From Craterostigma plantagineum (taxonomy: Eukaryota; Streptophyta; Magnoliopsida; Lamiales; Linderniaceae): a DNA stretch of 64,000 nt. Position 1 is the stretch's first letter. Each line of letters starts with the position of its first letter. A program made the position numbers and the translations under genes. Positions 10,632-21,403 of the stretch are shown here, piece by piece. The stretch covers positions 124,001-188,000 of the forward strand of contig JAPQWV010000329.1 in NCBI GenBank assembly GCA_027422505.1, written 5' to 3'. Under the pieces are notes generated by a model. The model was not told where the DNA came from, did not search any database, and saw only the letters and a program-made list of their open reading frames with translations.

Positions 10632-12478
10632 TTGCGTTATTCGTTTCCCATTGTTGACGCAGACCCAGATTTCGAGCGGAAGTTACGAAGAAAACTCAAG
10701 TACGACACCCAAGGAGCTTCCACTAGCTCTCAGGACCATTTAGTTAGCTATTCAGATGATAGTTCGCAGAAATCGACCCAACACTCACGTGTAGAGGCAA
10801 CCGTAGATAGTCCCTACACAGAAGTAGACATGGCGGATCGTAGAGTGCCCGTCCACGAGGAGGAGCCATCACTTCAGGACCTCCTCAAGAATGCCGCGCT
10901 AGGCAGTACGGAGTCGGCGATTGTCATCCCGCCGATCGAGAACAACAACTTTGAGCTGAAGCACTCCTGGCTTCAGATGATATTCCAGACGGACCAGTTT
11001 GAGGGTAACCCCGACGACGAACCTTACTCCCATCTGAAGGCGTTTCTGACGGTGACCGACACCATCAAAATCAACGGGGTCTCGGGCGATGCGATCAAGC
11101 TGATGCTATTCCCGTTCTCGCTCAAGTTCAGGGCGAAGGACTGGTTAGATATGTTGCCACCCAGGTCGATCACTACCTGGGAGGAGATGCGAGCCGCCTT
11201 CATCAACCACTACTTCCCACTGTCGAAGGTGCTCAGACTAAAAACGGAGATCTCCTTGTTTCATCAGAAGGATTCAGAGAACCTCTACGAGGTCTGGGAG
11301 CGATACAAGTCGCTATTGAAGAGATGCCCACAGCACGGGATGTCGAAGGCAGCCCAGATCAACCGATTCCACGAGGGGCTCAACGACCAGACTGTCCATA
11401 TGCTAGACGGAGCCGCAGGAGGAGGACTCGTGAAGGTCAACGCGACCGATGCTTGGAACCTGATTGAGGACTACTCGAGGAACAGTTTCATGAGGGGCAA
11501 TACCAGGATGAAGACAACAAGCGTATTTGGAGTGAGCGAGGAGACGGCCACGAATGCCAAATTCGAGGTGCTTCAGCAACATATTGCTGCGACGAACTCT
11601 CAGTTGCAGACAGTCATCGGCGCACTACTCCCGAAGTCCGGGTAGACTCAGCCCGTGAACGCCGTGACGACCATCGCACAGATGCAGCACACGTCATGCG
11701 TGCCATTGTGCGGGATCTGTGGCGCAGCCCACGAAACATCTGAATGCCAACTTGGGCAATCGCTGGAGCACATAGACTATATGGGCAATTATCAAGGTGG
11801 CCAGCGAAGCTTCCAACCCCGAGCGCACCCCAATCTGGCGCACGGGAATCAGAACCACCAGGGCAAGAACCGCCTGGATTTCAGCCTAGGCCGTCCGATT
11901 TCCAAAACGGGGCGCCACGCCAGTACCAAAACTTGCCCACAGGAGGATCCGACGACATGAAGGAGATGAAGGATATGATGAAGGCGCTCCTCACGATTTT
12001 AGAAGCACCACTGCAGCCCACGAGAGCGACTAAGATGGAGGAGTACATGGAGGCAAACGACGTACGTGCCCAGAACATGGACGCCTCACTCAAGAAGCTG
12101 GAGCAATGGGTGGGCAGATGGCGAAGCAATTGGCGGGGCGTACTCAGGGCTCTCTCCCAAGCTACACCGAGCCGAATCCAAAGGAATACTGCAAGGCGGT
12201 GACGCTGAGGAATGGGCGAGAACTGCAAGAAGTGCCCGCCAAAAAGAAGGCCAAGGAGAACGCCAACTTCGAGAGCCACGATGAGCCCGAAGTGGAGGAG
12301 ATCAGAGGCGACGATGTTGAGAAGGCCGAAGCAAGAAGGAAAAGGCGAAGGAGATCGAGCGGCACCGGTGAAGCCTTACCAGCCTAAGATTCCTTACCCG
12401 GCTCGACTGAAGAAGGACAAGGACGAGGCACAGTTCGGTAAATTTATGCGTATGTGTAAGGAGAGTGCTCGGCGATAG
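10632..12478 (+). pseudogene. Athila-1 gag
   Basis: The first 337 codons (10632-11645) are open. An acidic N-terminus is followed by a retrotransposon gag domain at about residues 115-300 (FELKHSWLQMI, SHLKAFLTV, IKLMLFPFSLKFRAKDWLDML, TWEEMRAAFINHYFP, LYEVWERYKSLLKRCPQHG). An in-frame TAG at 11643 then separates a zinc knuckle (CGICGAAHETSEC, about 11716-11754). Frameshifts after about 11960 separate the conserved NPKEYCKAVTLRNGREL block (about 12172) and a lysine-rich stretch ending KFMRMCKESARR. The start ATG at 10632 may be slightly downstream or upstream of the native one. Gag would form the particle shell and bind RNA. Confidence 0.9.
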
Positions 12479-13355
12479 TCCAAAGCAAGATCCCTAAGAA
12501 GCTTACGGACCCAGGGAGTTTACTATTCCATGTCTTATAGGAGATTTAGTTGTTGAGCGTGCGTTAGCTGACCTAGGGGCTAGCATTAATTTAATGCCGT
12601 ATTCCATGTTTAAGCGCTTAGGATTAGGTGAGCCACGACCCACTAGGATGAGCTTGCAGTTAACCGATAGATCATTGAAGTATCCCGGCGGTGTTATAGA
12701 GGACGTTTTAGTTAAAGTAGATAAGTTCGTAATTCCTGCTGATTTCGTTATTTTAGACATGGAAGAGGATGATAATGTCCTGTTGATATTAGGTAGGCCA
12801 TTCTTAGCCACAGGAGAAACCATGATAGACATTAGGAATGGTACATTGACTTTGACAGTAGATGGAGAAAAAGTCACATTTAGTATGGCAGATTCGATGA
12901 AAAAAAGTAATGAGCATGACGATAAGTGTTACTACTTAGATGCTTTTGAGCACGACTTTCTCTTTTCTGTGCAAGGTCTATCACAGGTTTTGAGCGAGGA
13001 GGACACCAGAATGATTATGGCAGTTGACGAGTGTGGGGAGGAAGTCGACGAGCCCATCATAGCCATCGATGAGAGCAGCGAAGAGGACAAGGAAAAGAGC
13101 TCGGTCGAGGAGCCACCAGTCCTAGAGTTGAACCCGCTGCCCGACCACCTCCAGTACGCGTTCCTCAGCAGCAATGGAGGGCTGCCAGTCATCACCTCGT
13201 CGAGCCTCGACGACGGACAGAAGGGCCAGCTCTTAGACGTATTGAAAGCGCACAAGAAGGCTTTGGCGTGGAAGATATCCGACATAAGGGGTATCAATCA
13301 GAGCTACTGTACGCACAAGATCCTCATGGAGAATGATTTCAAGCCGGTCGCCTAA
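12479..13355 (+). pseudogene. Athila-1 aspartic protease
   Basis: After SKIPKKLTDPGS (frameshifted) comes ERALADLGASINLMPYSMF with the catalytic DLGAS (Asp codon 12570-12572) and, 70 residues on, ILGRPFLAT. This is the retropepsin core of Ty3/Gypsy elements. A long acidic linker (CGEEVDEPIIAIDESSEEDKE) leads to the segment preceding RT (LAWKISDIRGINQSYCTHKI). The frame is open from 12594 to 13355 and ends at a one-base shift just before the RT start. Confidence 0.9.
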
Positions 13356-13530
13356 GGCGCCTCAACCCCAATATGAAGGACGTGGTAAAGAAGGAGGTTA
13401 TCAAACTGCTAGACGCGGGGACGATTTCCGTTTCAGACAGCGCGTGGGTCAGCCCGGTCCAAGTGGTCCCAAAGAAGGGAGGCATGACGGTCGTCACCAA
13501 CGACAAGAACGAGTTACGACATGTCCTTCA
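13356..13530 (+). pseudogene. Athila-1 RT stump
   Basis: LRRLNPNMKDVVKKEVIKLLDAG, SDSAWVSPVQVVPKKGGMT and VVTNDKNEL are the first ~55 residues of an Athila RT. Similarity ends at about 13525, before any catalytic block. The following sequence is 3' untranslated, so RT, RNase H, integrase and the post-pol ORF are deleted. Confidence 0.85.
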
Positions 13531-15033
13531 TGCGTTCGGTCACGACTACTTCACGACCACGTCATTTATTCGTCAGGGGAGTCCCATTTCTAACTTTTTC
13601 CATTCCTTTTATAATTTTTGCATTGAGGACAACATCAGACTTAAGTGTGGGGAGGGAAATTTAGTTAAGAATGCATGCGTACATTTGTTTTATGACGTGT
13701 CCGTGAGTCGTTAAGTTCGTTGGAAAGGCATGAATTACTGAATTAAGGCATGATTGTTTGCACTTATCTCGAGTTGGTCTGCATTTTATGAAACTTTGTG
13801 AGCAATTAGGATATGCATGGCTGATTGAATCGTGTTTGCCTGAATCGATAAAGCGCTGTTTTGAAGGACTCGTACACATAACCCTGTTACGTTGTGAGAG
13901 TTTGAGACTGACGAGCTTATGCTCATTTTTATTGGTTGTGTGACGTGCCTGGTCTGTGTCTCTCTAGAACTTGCCTGTCTGATACGTGTTGAAATTGTTT
14001 TGGTGCGTTAGTGTGAACATGATGAGGGCATTAGGAATTAAGTCCAGGGGCAGATTTCTCCACCATGACTAATCCTATTAGTTTGCCACTTTGAGCCTGA
14101 ACCTATTCGTTGCTTACCTTGTATGTTATAAAGCCACTTGCCCGAATAAGCCTCCAGAGATAAACTGAGTTGTTTAGAATAGAGCAGAAGTCGAACTTGA
14201 GAGTTACTATTTCAGTGTATGATTTGATGTTCTTCTCTGCTATTCGTGAAATGACTCGTGCCTTACTTGACTGTTTTCTGCTATGACCCGATACCTTGCA
14301 TAAGCCTGCCCATAACGCTTTGGCAGATATATGTTTCGGTAATAAGTATCCCTAGGTACACGGCATTCGCTGTGACGATGTATTCTTTGCGACAAAAGCC
14401 GAACCTTGATGTTTTTAGGGAATAAGGGCAGTGCACAAAAGTAGAGCGTAACTAAGGTGAATGGGCAAAGAATGAAAGGGAACTGAGTCGAGAGGGTCGG
14501 GCAGAAAAGTCTAGGATTTCAGAGCGAGAACGTCGAGTCTTATGTTGGGACCTGTGACTATCTGTTTGATCATGCTGTGTTCTTTGATAATTTTTGTTTA
14601 CGTATCCTAGCTCTAAGATAGTGTTCATTTTATATGCTTGTCGCTTCATGATTATTCGACCCGTTTCCTCCCGAAAAGACCCCCAGATTTATACTTGCCA
14701 CTTTGAATAGTAGAGATGTGATTGGCTTGCAAGTTTATGGTATGGGTTGGACTAGCGCACGAATTGAGCGACTCATCATATGCTAGCCTATACACTTGAG
14801 TGAATTGAGTGAATCCTTGTGAGGTATAAGTCTCGATTTGCAGTGCTAGGGAAGCTCATGTTGACAGGTGCAGGTCATTAGTGCGATATTCATGACTGCT
14901 TGCTTGATTTCGTTTTGTGCTTTCTAGCTTTGATGATAAATTGCGAACAATCGTGCCGTCATCTTGATTCTTTTTGCCTTCTCCGACTTGTAATTTACTT
15001 GAGGACAAGCAAATGCTTAAGTGTGGGAAGGTT
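13531..15033 (+). other. Athila-1 3' untranslated region
   Basis: No credible ORF. The sequence matches 54360-55755 of Athila-2 (for example CGAGTTGGTCTG near 13768 and 54488, CTTATGCTCATTTTT near 13915 and 54630). An internal purine run AAGTGTGGGGAGGG (about 13643) and a terminal one AAGTGTGGGAAGG (15019-15031) next to the 3' LTR are purine tracts for plus-strand priming. Confidence 0.8.
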
Positions 15034-16415
15034 TGATAAACGTATTTCAATGCGTTTATCGTAGTATTTAATTGGGATATAATAGAACTCTAGCAATCAT
15101 TTTATGCGTTTATTCGCCATTATTTACACTTATTTTTATATTGAAGGAGTTTAGGACGAGTTTCGGGCAAAAAGGTGCGAAAACGGGGCAAAACGACTCG
15201 AAGACAGTGATAACTGGTGAAGGTCACGGCCGTGACACATAGTGCAGTAGAGGCTAATCAAGGAGACAGTCACGGCCGTGACGCGCAATGCACTTGGCCG
15301 TGACACTTGGCAGAGAGTTGAATCGAAGATAGTCACGGCCGTGACGAGCAATGCACTTGGTCGTGACACATGGCAGAGAGTTGGATCGAAGATGGTCACA
15401 GCCGTGACGAGCAATGCACTCCCGTGACACTTGGCAGAGAGTTGAGCGATTTGAGTCGGTAATGGTCACGGCCGTGACAGCCCATGTCCTAGGCCGTGAC
15501 CGTTACGAAAATTCCTATAAAAGTCCAAATTCGACTCAGAAAAAGGGGATTCTTCCAGATATCAACCCTAAATTCTCCAGAGACGAAAGAAGAGCCAAAA
15601 TAATGCCAAATTACGTCTCGGAGCGCAAGAGATGGATCAACGATGCAAAGATGCCCAATCGATCAAAGAACGAAGATTCATCACGCTAGTACCGATAATT
15701 CGCCAGTATTCAAGATCATGAGTCTTCCTTCTCTGTTCTCTATTTCTTTTGTTGTTTTCTCGTCTATTATGAGTAGCTAAATTCCCTATGTGTTTGGAAT
15801 TAGATGAACGCTAGGTTATTTTGTAATTAAGACGTATGTTATCGTGACTCGTGTTCATGACTATTTATCTATCTATGAAAAAATTGTTTCGTCGTTTTAA
15901 TATGTCTATGTGTTAAAGTGATCGTGTGGAAAATCATTTAGGACGACAGCTAAACAACGATTAGGCCGTTCGTAGAAGATAGGATTCGAGTATAGGGAGA
16001 AAGCAAATACTCGATCCTCGCCATTAGTAATTACTGAACTTTAGATCCCCGCGAGCGTTTAGGGCGACAGCAAATCCGTTAGCGGGTAGGAAATTACTGC
16101 GATCTAGTCAGAAAGCTTCTTTATTATTTGAAAGCTTCTTTCTAGTTTTAGGCATGTTCTGTCGATCTCTAGTTGACTTAGGAGTAATCTGTTAGGATAG
16201 TCCAAAAAAAATTCTGCTTATTTTGTTTAGGCTAGATATCGAGTCGATAGGTTAATACTAGTAGTTATTTTATTCCCCGTGTTCGATACTCGTTTACTCA
16301 CTTTACTGCACTACAAACGATTGGTCCACTACCTATCGCACGTCGGTGATAGTAATTAGGTATACGTTTTATTTTATCACTTGTCGCACTTGCACATTAC
16401 ACCACGTGTCGATCA
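15034..16415 (+). repeat. 3' LTR of Athila-1
   Basis: 1,382 bp, nearly identical to 9004-10442 with a few substitutions and small deletions, the largest near 16113 where about 60 bases present at 10079-10150 are missing. Ends GTGTCGATCA directly before the target duplication GTAGC. Confidence 0.95.
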
Positions 16416-16935
16416 GTAGCCATTCTCAATGAATCCACGTACCACGTGGTACTTTCTTCCTATATGTTTAGTCCTGCTATGAGAACTCGGTTCTTTCGCT
16501 TGAGCAATAGCTAAAGTATTGTCACACCATAATGGCAACGGCCTATCTGCTACAGGAACGACACCAAATTCATCCAAGAACTTTCTCATCCAAACACCTT
16601 CCTTAGCTTCCTCTGAGACCGCTATATACTCCGCTTCGCAGCTGGAATCTGCAATAGTGCTCTGTTTGGAATTTTCCAAGACACTGCTCCACCATTGAGC
16701 ATAAAGACGAATTCTGAAGTGGATTTTCGGTCGTCCACATCAGACTGGAAATCCGAATCCGTATACCCTTCCACTTCCAATTCTCCATTACCATAGGCCA
16801 ACAACATATCCTTAGTCCGTCTGAGTACTTGAGGATAGTCTCGACTGCTGTCCAATGTTCCTTACCAGGGTCAGCCTGAAACCTACTAAGTACGCCCACA
16901 GCGTACGCCAAGTCCCTGTGAAGGGCGACTTGGTC
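16416..16935 (-). pseudogene. Copia-3 RNase H domain
   Basis: On - it reads DLAYAVGVLSRFQADPGKEHW, LRRTKDMLLAYGNGELEVEGYTDSDFQSDVDDRKST, a frameshifted AVSWK, SKQSTIADSSCEAEYIAVSEEAKEGVWMRK, then LPLWCDNTLAIAQ and HIGRKYHVVRGFIENGY. The catalytic positions D (TDSDF), E (CEAEY) and D (CDNTLA) are present. Upstream the frame joins GAG-pre-integrase at about 16920, with integrase and RT missing. The last residues are cut by Athila-1 and continue at 9003. Confidence 0.9.
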
Positions 16936-17180
16936 ATCTTTCCAAGGATACAAGATTCACAAGTCGGATAGGGATCAGACCCAATCGGATTTATAACGCC
17001 GGTTTTCTCCACCTCAAGAATCTGTTCTCTAGCGTGACCGAGTCGAAGATGCCACAACAGTCTCGAGTTCGACTCCAATTTTCGTTCGTTCGTGATTGCA
17101 TTCACAGTTTTTATTTTATCTTTGACATTTAGATAATACAATCCATTCAGTAAACTTGCATTTCCGACACAATATTCCAA
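16915..17180 (-). pseudogene. Copia-3 GAG-pre-integrase domain
   Basis: On - the block SRLLWHLRLGHAREQI, CESCILGKMTKSPFT is the GAG-pre-integrase zinc-binding segment of Copia (H-x-x-x-x-H, C-x-x-C). Immediately after SPFT the sequence changes to DLAYAVG of RNase H: about 600-700 residues of integrase and RT are missing with no spacer. Confidence 0.9.
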
Positions 17181-17203
17181 AATAAATATTGCATTTATTA
17201 TTA

Positions 17204-17500
17204 CTAAAACGGATCGTAATCGTTTCCGCTCAAAACGGGAATAGAAACAATATTCTTAAGGCCCTTGTGCAAAACAAAACAATTGGAAAGCAGAAAACAA
17301 TGTCTAGTAGATAAAACGAGAGTTCTTGATCCAATGTGAGTCGCCGGTACACTATGTCCGCTTCCTACGTTGATCATGATCTCTCGGTCCGCCAGCTTCC
17401 TACTTTGTTCCAGGACCTGGTTCGAAACACAGATGTGAGCACTAGCTCCCGAGTCTAAGATCGAAGCGGAATATAGGGTCATAGAACAATTTCTGGGCTT
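17204..17500 (-). pseudogene. Copia-3 aspartic protease
   Basis: Open on -: SILDSGASAHICVSNQVL with the DSGAS active site, then SGHSVPATHIGSR and NCFVLHKGLKNIVSIPVL. Just upstream is a degenerate zinc knuckle (CLHFNELGH, stop, KPRNC). A premature stop after DYDPF breaks the link to the next domain. Confidence 0.9.
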
Positions 17501-18349
17501 TCAATGGCCAAGCTCATTGAAGTGAAGGCATTTGTCCGTCAGCTTGGCACCTTTGAATACGTTCTTCTTGGCCTTGCCTTTCGAAATTCGTCCTTTGGGC
17601 TTACTGGGCTTGTCCGACTTTTACTTTCTACTCAACCCTCGAGTCTTAGCATTCGCGACAAGAACAACTTCATTTCTTTTCACCTTCCTCATCTGAGTAT
17701 GCGCCGCCGACAACTGGTTTATCAACCCAGGCAATGTCATCTCGGCCTTATTCAGATTAAAGTTCACAATGAACGAATTAAAGGAAGGTGGGAGCGACTG
17801 AAGTATCATATCGTTCAGGAGCTCATTATCCATGATAAATTCCAGTGCCTCGTGTCTTTTGATCCAATCGATCATCTTGAGCACATGCTCTCCGACGTCA
17901 CTACCCTCAGCCATTTTGTAATGAAATAATTGCTGCGTCAGGGAATAACGAGCACTCCTGGAATGTTCGCCAAAAAGCTCCTTCAAATGAAGCAGAATGG
18001 CGCCACTTCCATTTTCGAGTGAGTGCACTACAACTCGTTTCTCGTGGAAAGAAGTATATAGCCCTTGACCTTTGGCTCATCAATCTGCCACTTGGCATAC
18101 ACAGCCCGGTATTTGTCACTCACATCAGCCCCTGGGACTTGCGGTACCGGAGAATCGAGGATATAAGCTAGACTCCATACCTATGACTATTCTCATGTTA
18201 CGGAGCCAGTCCACGTAGTTTGGTCCCATAAAACAGTATCTCTCAAGCAGCTTAGTAATAATGTTCATCATCGCAGTAAATAGAAAGAAACGTAAAGCTG
18301 CTGAAAATAAAGATCTAATTAGGTTTTTCTTATCATTCATCAAGCGCAA
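17501..18349 (-). pseudogene. Copia-3 gag (UBN2-type)
   Basis: The start on - is near 18273-18265 (MMNIITKLLERY, GPNYVDWLRNMRIVIGMESS). After a frameshift at about 18170 it continues as YRAVYAKWQIDEPKVKGYI, HLKELFGEHSRSARYSLTQQLFHYKMAEGSDVGEHVLKMI and LPPSFNSFIVNFNLNKAEMTLPGLINQL. This is the Copia gag polypeptide fold. It ends in a basic tail (KVKRNEVVLVANAKTRG) before the zinc knuckle. At least two frameshifts. Confidence 0.9.
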
Positions 18350-19595
18350 ACAAGGACTTTTTGTTTCGCTTTATTCCCACTATTTTTCCCAAAAATCTAT
18401 CCTTCCGAGAAGAGTTTCGGAAACCTCGTTGAAAGTTTCATAGTGGAGTTGAGTCCCCGACTCGACAAGACAAGCCTCAGCCTTTAATGCAATATTTGGC
18501 TCATCTAATCTTATCGAAGTCACGTCAAACGTGAACTTATCCAATAAGAGTTTCAACCGTTGTTTCAGTCATTGACCCTCACGGTTAACCCTGCTTATTC
18601 TCAAATCGCACAAATTTACCACCGTGCTGCCATACGCTTCATGGAGGGCAGACCAGTATGATGAGCAGCGTCCAAGATGCACCCGAGACGCTAACACTGG
18701 GGCGGGATATACGATGCCAACTTACTCGGAACAAATAGTTAAACTCCCCAATGATAGACATCTCGAGCATGATAGAAGACAGGAATCCAACTCCTTTACC
18801 CACTTAGTAATTATCAAACGGGAGAATAATCCATCTCACATAAGAGCACATTGAACATGCATATCGTTTCAAAAACCAACACGCACGTAGGTAGTACACT
18901 AACCCTAGGAAAATAAACTACAAGACAACACAAGCGGGCTATTTCTAGTCTATCCCTATTACATGCATTTTCAAAAGACTTCGGGTCGTCGCTTGAATTC
19001 GTCAAACGCCCTTCGTCACTCGAACGGCCTCAAAGTCACCGAACGTCCACCACCTCGTCACCGTGGGGGGGGGGTGGGGTTGCCATGTATCAAATGGGCC
19101 CTCTTGTTCGTATGTAAACTAATCTAATAAAACGGTAAATTACAACACGGGGATTATAAGCCCCGAACAACCCATATAAAACAAATACAACCCGGGGGAC
19201 GTAACCCTTAACAAATGACCAGGAAACCAAATTCCTAAACCCGCAAGTGCACCTTAAATGACATTGATAACGAGCACGTTAACAATTGCATGATTTTAAG
19301 AAACGAAAATTGGGCCTCAAATAGGCCAAGCCCATTAAAAGGCCCCTTAATGCTTTGATCGTGAAGCCCTAACGTAGCCGCCCGACTCAAATTGCTCAGC
19401 CGTCAGAACACACCGAGAGTCACAATGGAGAAGGCTGTGGGTTCCTCGTCGGTCCGTACCGCACGAGTTGGTGGTTGTGGGTTGCGAAACGACGCATCGG
19501 GCAGCCCAACAACGTTCACACCGCGTCGGCGTTTCAATCATCTCCCACACGCCTGGTTTCAATTTAAAACGTTATGATTCCGATCACGAGGGTCC
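18350..19595 (-). other. Copia-3 leader between PBS and gag
   Basis: About 1.25 kb without a recognisable ORF between the primer-binding site and gag. A G-run with one A/T break lies at 19064-19080. Long leaders are common in plant Copia; nothing else is seen. Confidence 0.5.
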
Positions 19596-19607
19596 GCTCC
19601 GATACCA
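19596..19607 (-). promoter_or_regulatory. Copia-3 primer-binding site
   Basis: TGGTATCGGAGC on -, one base from the LTR end; it differs at one position from TGGTATCAGAGC, the site for initiator tRNA-Met. Confidence 0.9.
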
Positions 19608-19608
19608 G

Positions 19609-21403
19609 TGTTGGGTTATGCGGTGTCTCTCGGAGACGCCACGTCCCTGAGTACGGTGCGGAACAAAAATTTTCCGGTTCCCCGATTGCCCTCGTTGCTC
19701 GGATCAGAATAGTAACACATAGACACGTAGTAGGGCGGGTCAAACCCGTAGAGAATTACCAGTGGCAGCACCTCGTCCTTTTGTTCAGAACTTCGTCGAT
19801 GGTGGTGGATAGCACTAGATCGTCAAGCCGATCTCGCAGTGTACCACGAAATCAATTCTCCAAAGATGGCTAGAGAGAACAGAGCCGTCGCGTGGGGAAA
19901 GTGTCTGCGTTCGGTGTGTGCTTTTTGTGCCTTGTGATGGACGAAATTTTTCTTACGGAGCATCAAAATTCTCTTCTAAAATATGAAACAGCGCTGCCCT
20001 ATTTATACTAAGCTAGGGTCGAAAATCCCACGAATATCTCAAAGGTATGATTTTCGAATTTTACTCCTTAAGTGTAGAGATTCTTTTGCCATGTTTCACT
20101 CTCTTTTGAATTCCAAATCCAAACTTAAGGAAACATGATATAATATAAAAACAAACTTAAATACCAAGTCAAACTAAGTATCTTTAAATATGATATAAAA
20201 TTCGAAACTTTATCCTAGATTAATTTCGAAATATATAATATTCCAACCATATTATTTCCCAAGGTGTAATTCGAAATCAGCTTAGGGTTAAATTCCAATT
20301 TTAACCTCAAGTCTTTTAAGTGCTTGGCAGAGCCCAAGTCTTAAAGTTAATTTCGTACGAAGTCGGACTCCAATAAACGGCCCGAGGCCCACTAAGGCAC
20401 AGCCAATGGCCAAAAGCCCGTTAAGGCCCAAAATATTTTTTCTCCTTATCAGTACACGTTGATGATCCTTTTTAAGCCCACCTCTCTAGGTTCGACTCAA
20501 TTAGCAAGGGAGGAATCCCAGAGTCCGAACCGTGACCCGATTCGAGTGCGAACTACGACCCAGACTATATTCCAGAACCTCACTATAGGTTATAGTACTA
20601 CGTATAAACCCTTCAGCTGTGTCCCAATCGAGCGAGAGTCGTGGTTTATGTCAAACTCATTGAACTCGATTCTATGATAAAACGAAGGCGAGGCAAATTA
20701 CCAAACTACCCTCCATGTCTAACATGAGTTAGTTCGATAACTTGGCCAAGAATTTTGCAATTTCTCGTTGTCGTCCTCATAGGATACTTATCTCGATTAC
20801 TTGCGAGACTGTGAATCCGTTCTCGCCGTCTAAGCCAGCAATCGCAAATGGTCATCAAGACCGCATCTGGCCCGCTGACCCATGCAACTGCAAATCAGGT
20901 TGAGGGAACCAGTGACAGTCAAGACTTCAAAGTCGACTCCGTCAAAGCGGCTTTCGGTCTAAGGTTCACGTAGACTACTATAGTGTTGTCGTCGGTTATT
21001 GACACTCCTTGAGTAACAAGCCATGTTCCACCGTACGACCCGTGAGTCGGTATCCATGAAACGATTCGATCCCTTGATTCGACTCGTGTCACAAGTCATG
21101 ACCTCCACTTCCAAGTGGCATATCGGCACACGATAGGTCATTGACAAACAAGCCATGATCGGTTATCCAGCACCCAACTGGAGCTTTAGGCTTACGCACT
21201 TTTAATGTTCGAGGTTGAGAGCCCAATGTGCCTTCATCTCTCGTGCCCATCGAAAACAGTGACTCAACTCGACATATTTGGATTTGTTCATTTATTGCTT
21301 TACCGGATGCTATGTAAAGAACTCATATGTCAATAAACGAACATTGCATTCCATAGCACACGAAAATAATTCTCGTACATCATTCGAGGGCATATTCCTA
21401 ACA
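19609..21403 (-). repeat. 5' LTR of Copia-3
   Basis: 1,795 bp; pairs with 6400-8857 but lacks MITE-2. TG/CA ends. CCCTATTTATACTAAGC near 19997 and 6800 is a shared TATA-like stretch, although the orientation of the element makes its role uncertain. Confidence 0.9.

Larger units (their letters stand above)
9004..16415 (+). mobile_element. Athila-1, complete-ended Athila with pol deletion
   Basis: LTRs at 9004-10442 and 15034-16415 start TGATAAACGTATTTCAATG and end CACGTGTCGATCA. Perfect duplication GTAGC flanks it (8999-9003, 16416-16420). The primer-binding site is of the Athila type, and a purine tract precedes the 3' LTR. The first 95 bases of the LTRs differ at about three places, so it is fairly young and younger than its host Copia-3. 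The internal region (4.6 kb) keeps gag, protease and the first RT residues, then jumps to the 3' untranslated region; integrase and the post-pol ORF are lost. It could only move with enzymes from another Athila. Confidence 0.95.
6400..21403 (-). mobile_element. Copia-3, LTR retrotransposon with internal pol deletion
   Basis: LTRs at 19609-21403 (5') and 6400-8857 (3') start TGTTA[GC]GAATATG and end AACCCAACA on -. Next to the 5' LTR is a primer-binding site matching initiator tRNA-Met. Between them on - are gag, zinc knuckle, protease, GAG-pre-integrase, RNase H. Integrase and RT are absent. Flanking pentamers are TCTTT (6395-6399) and CCTTT (21404-21408), an imperfect duplication. The insertion splits the Copia-2 env-like ORF. 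Athila-1 and MITE-2 are nested inside; without them the element is about 7 kb. Confidence 0.9.

Noticed and set aside
11881..12279. 132-codon ORF on - opposite Athila-1 gag
   Set aside because: Shadow of the GC-rich coding strand of gag.
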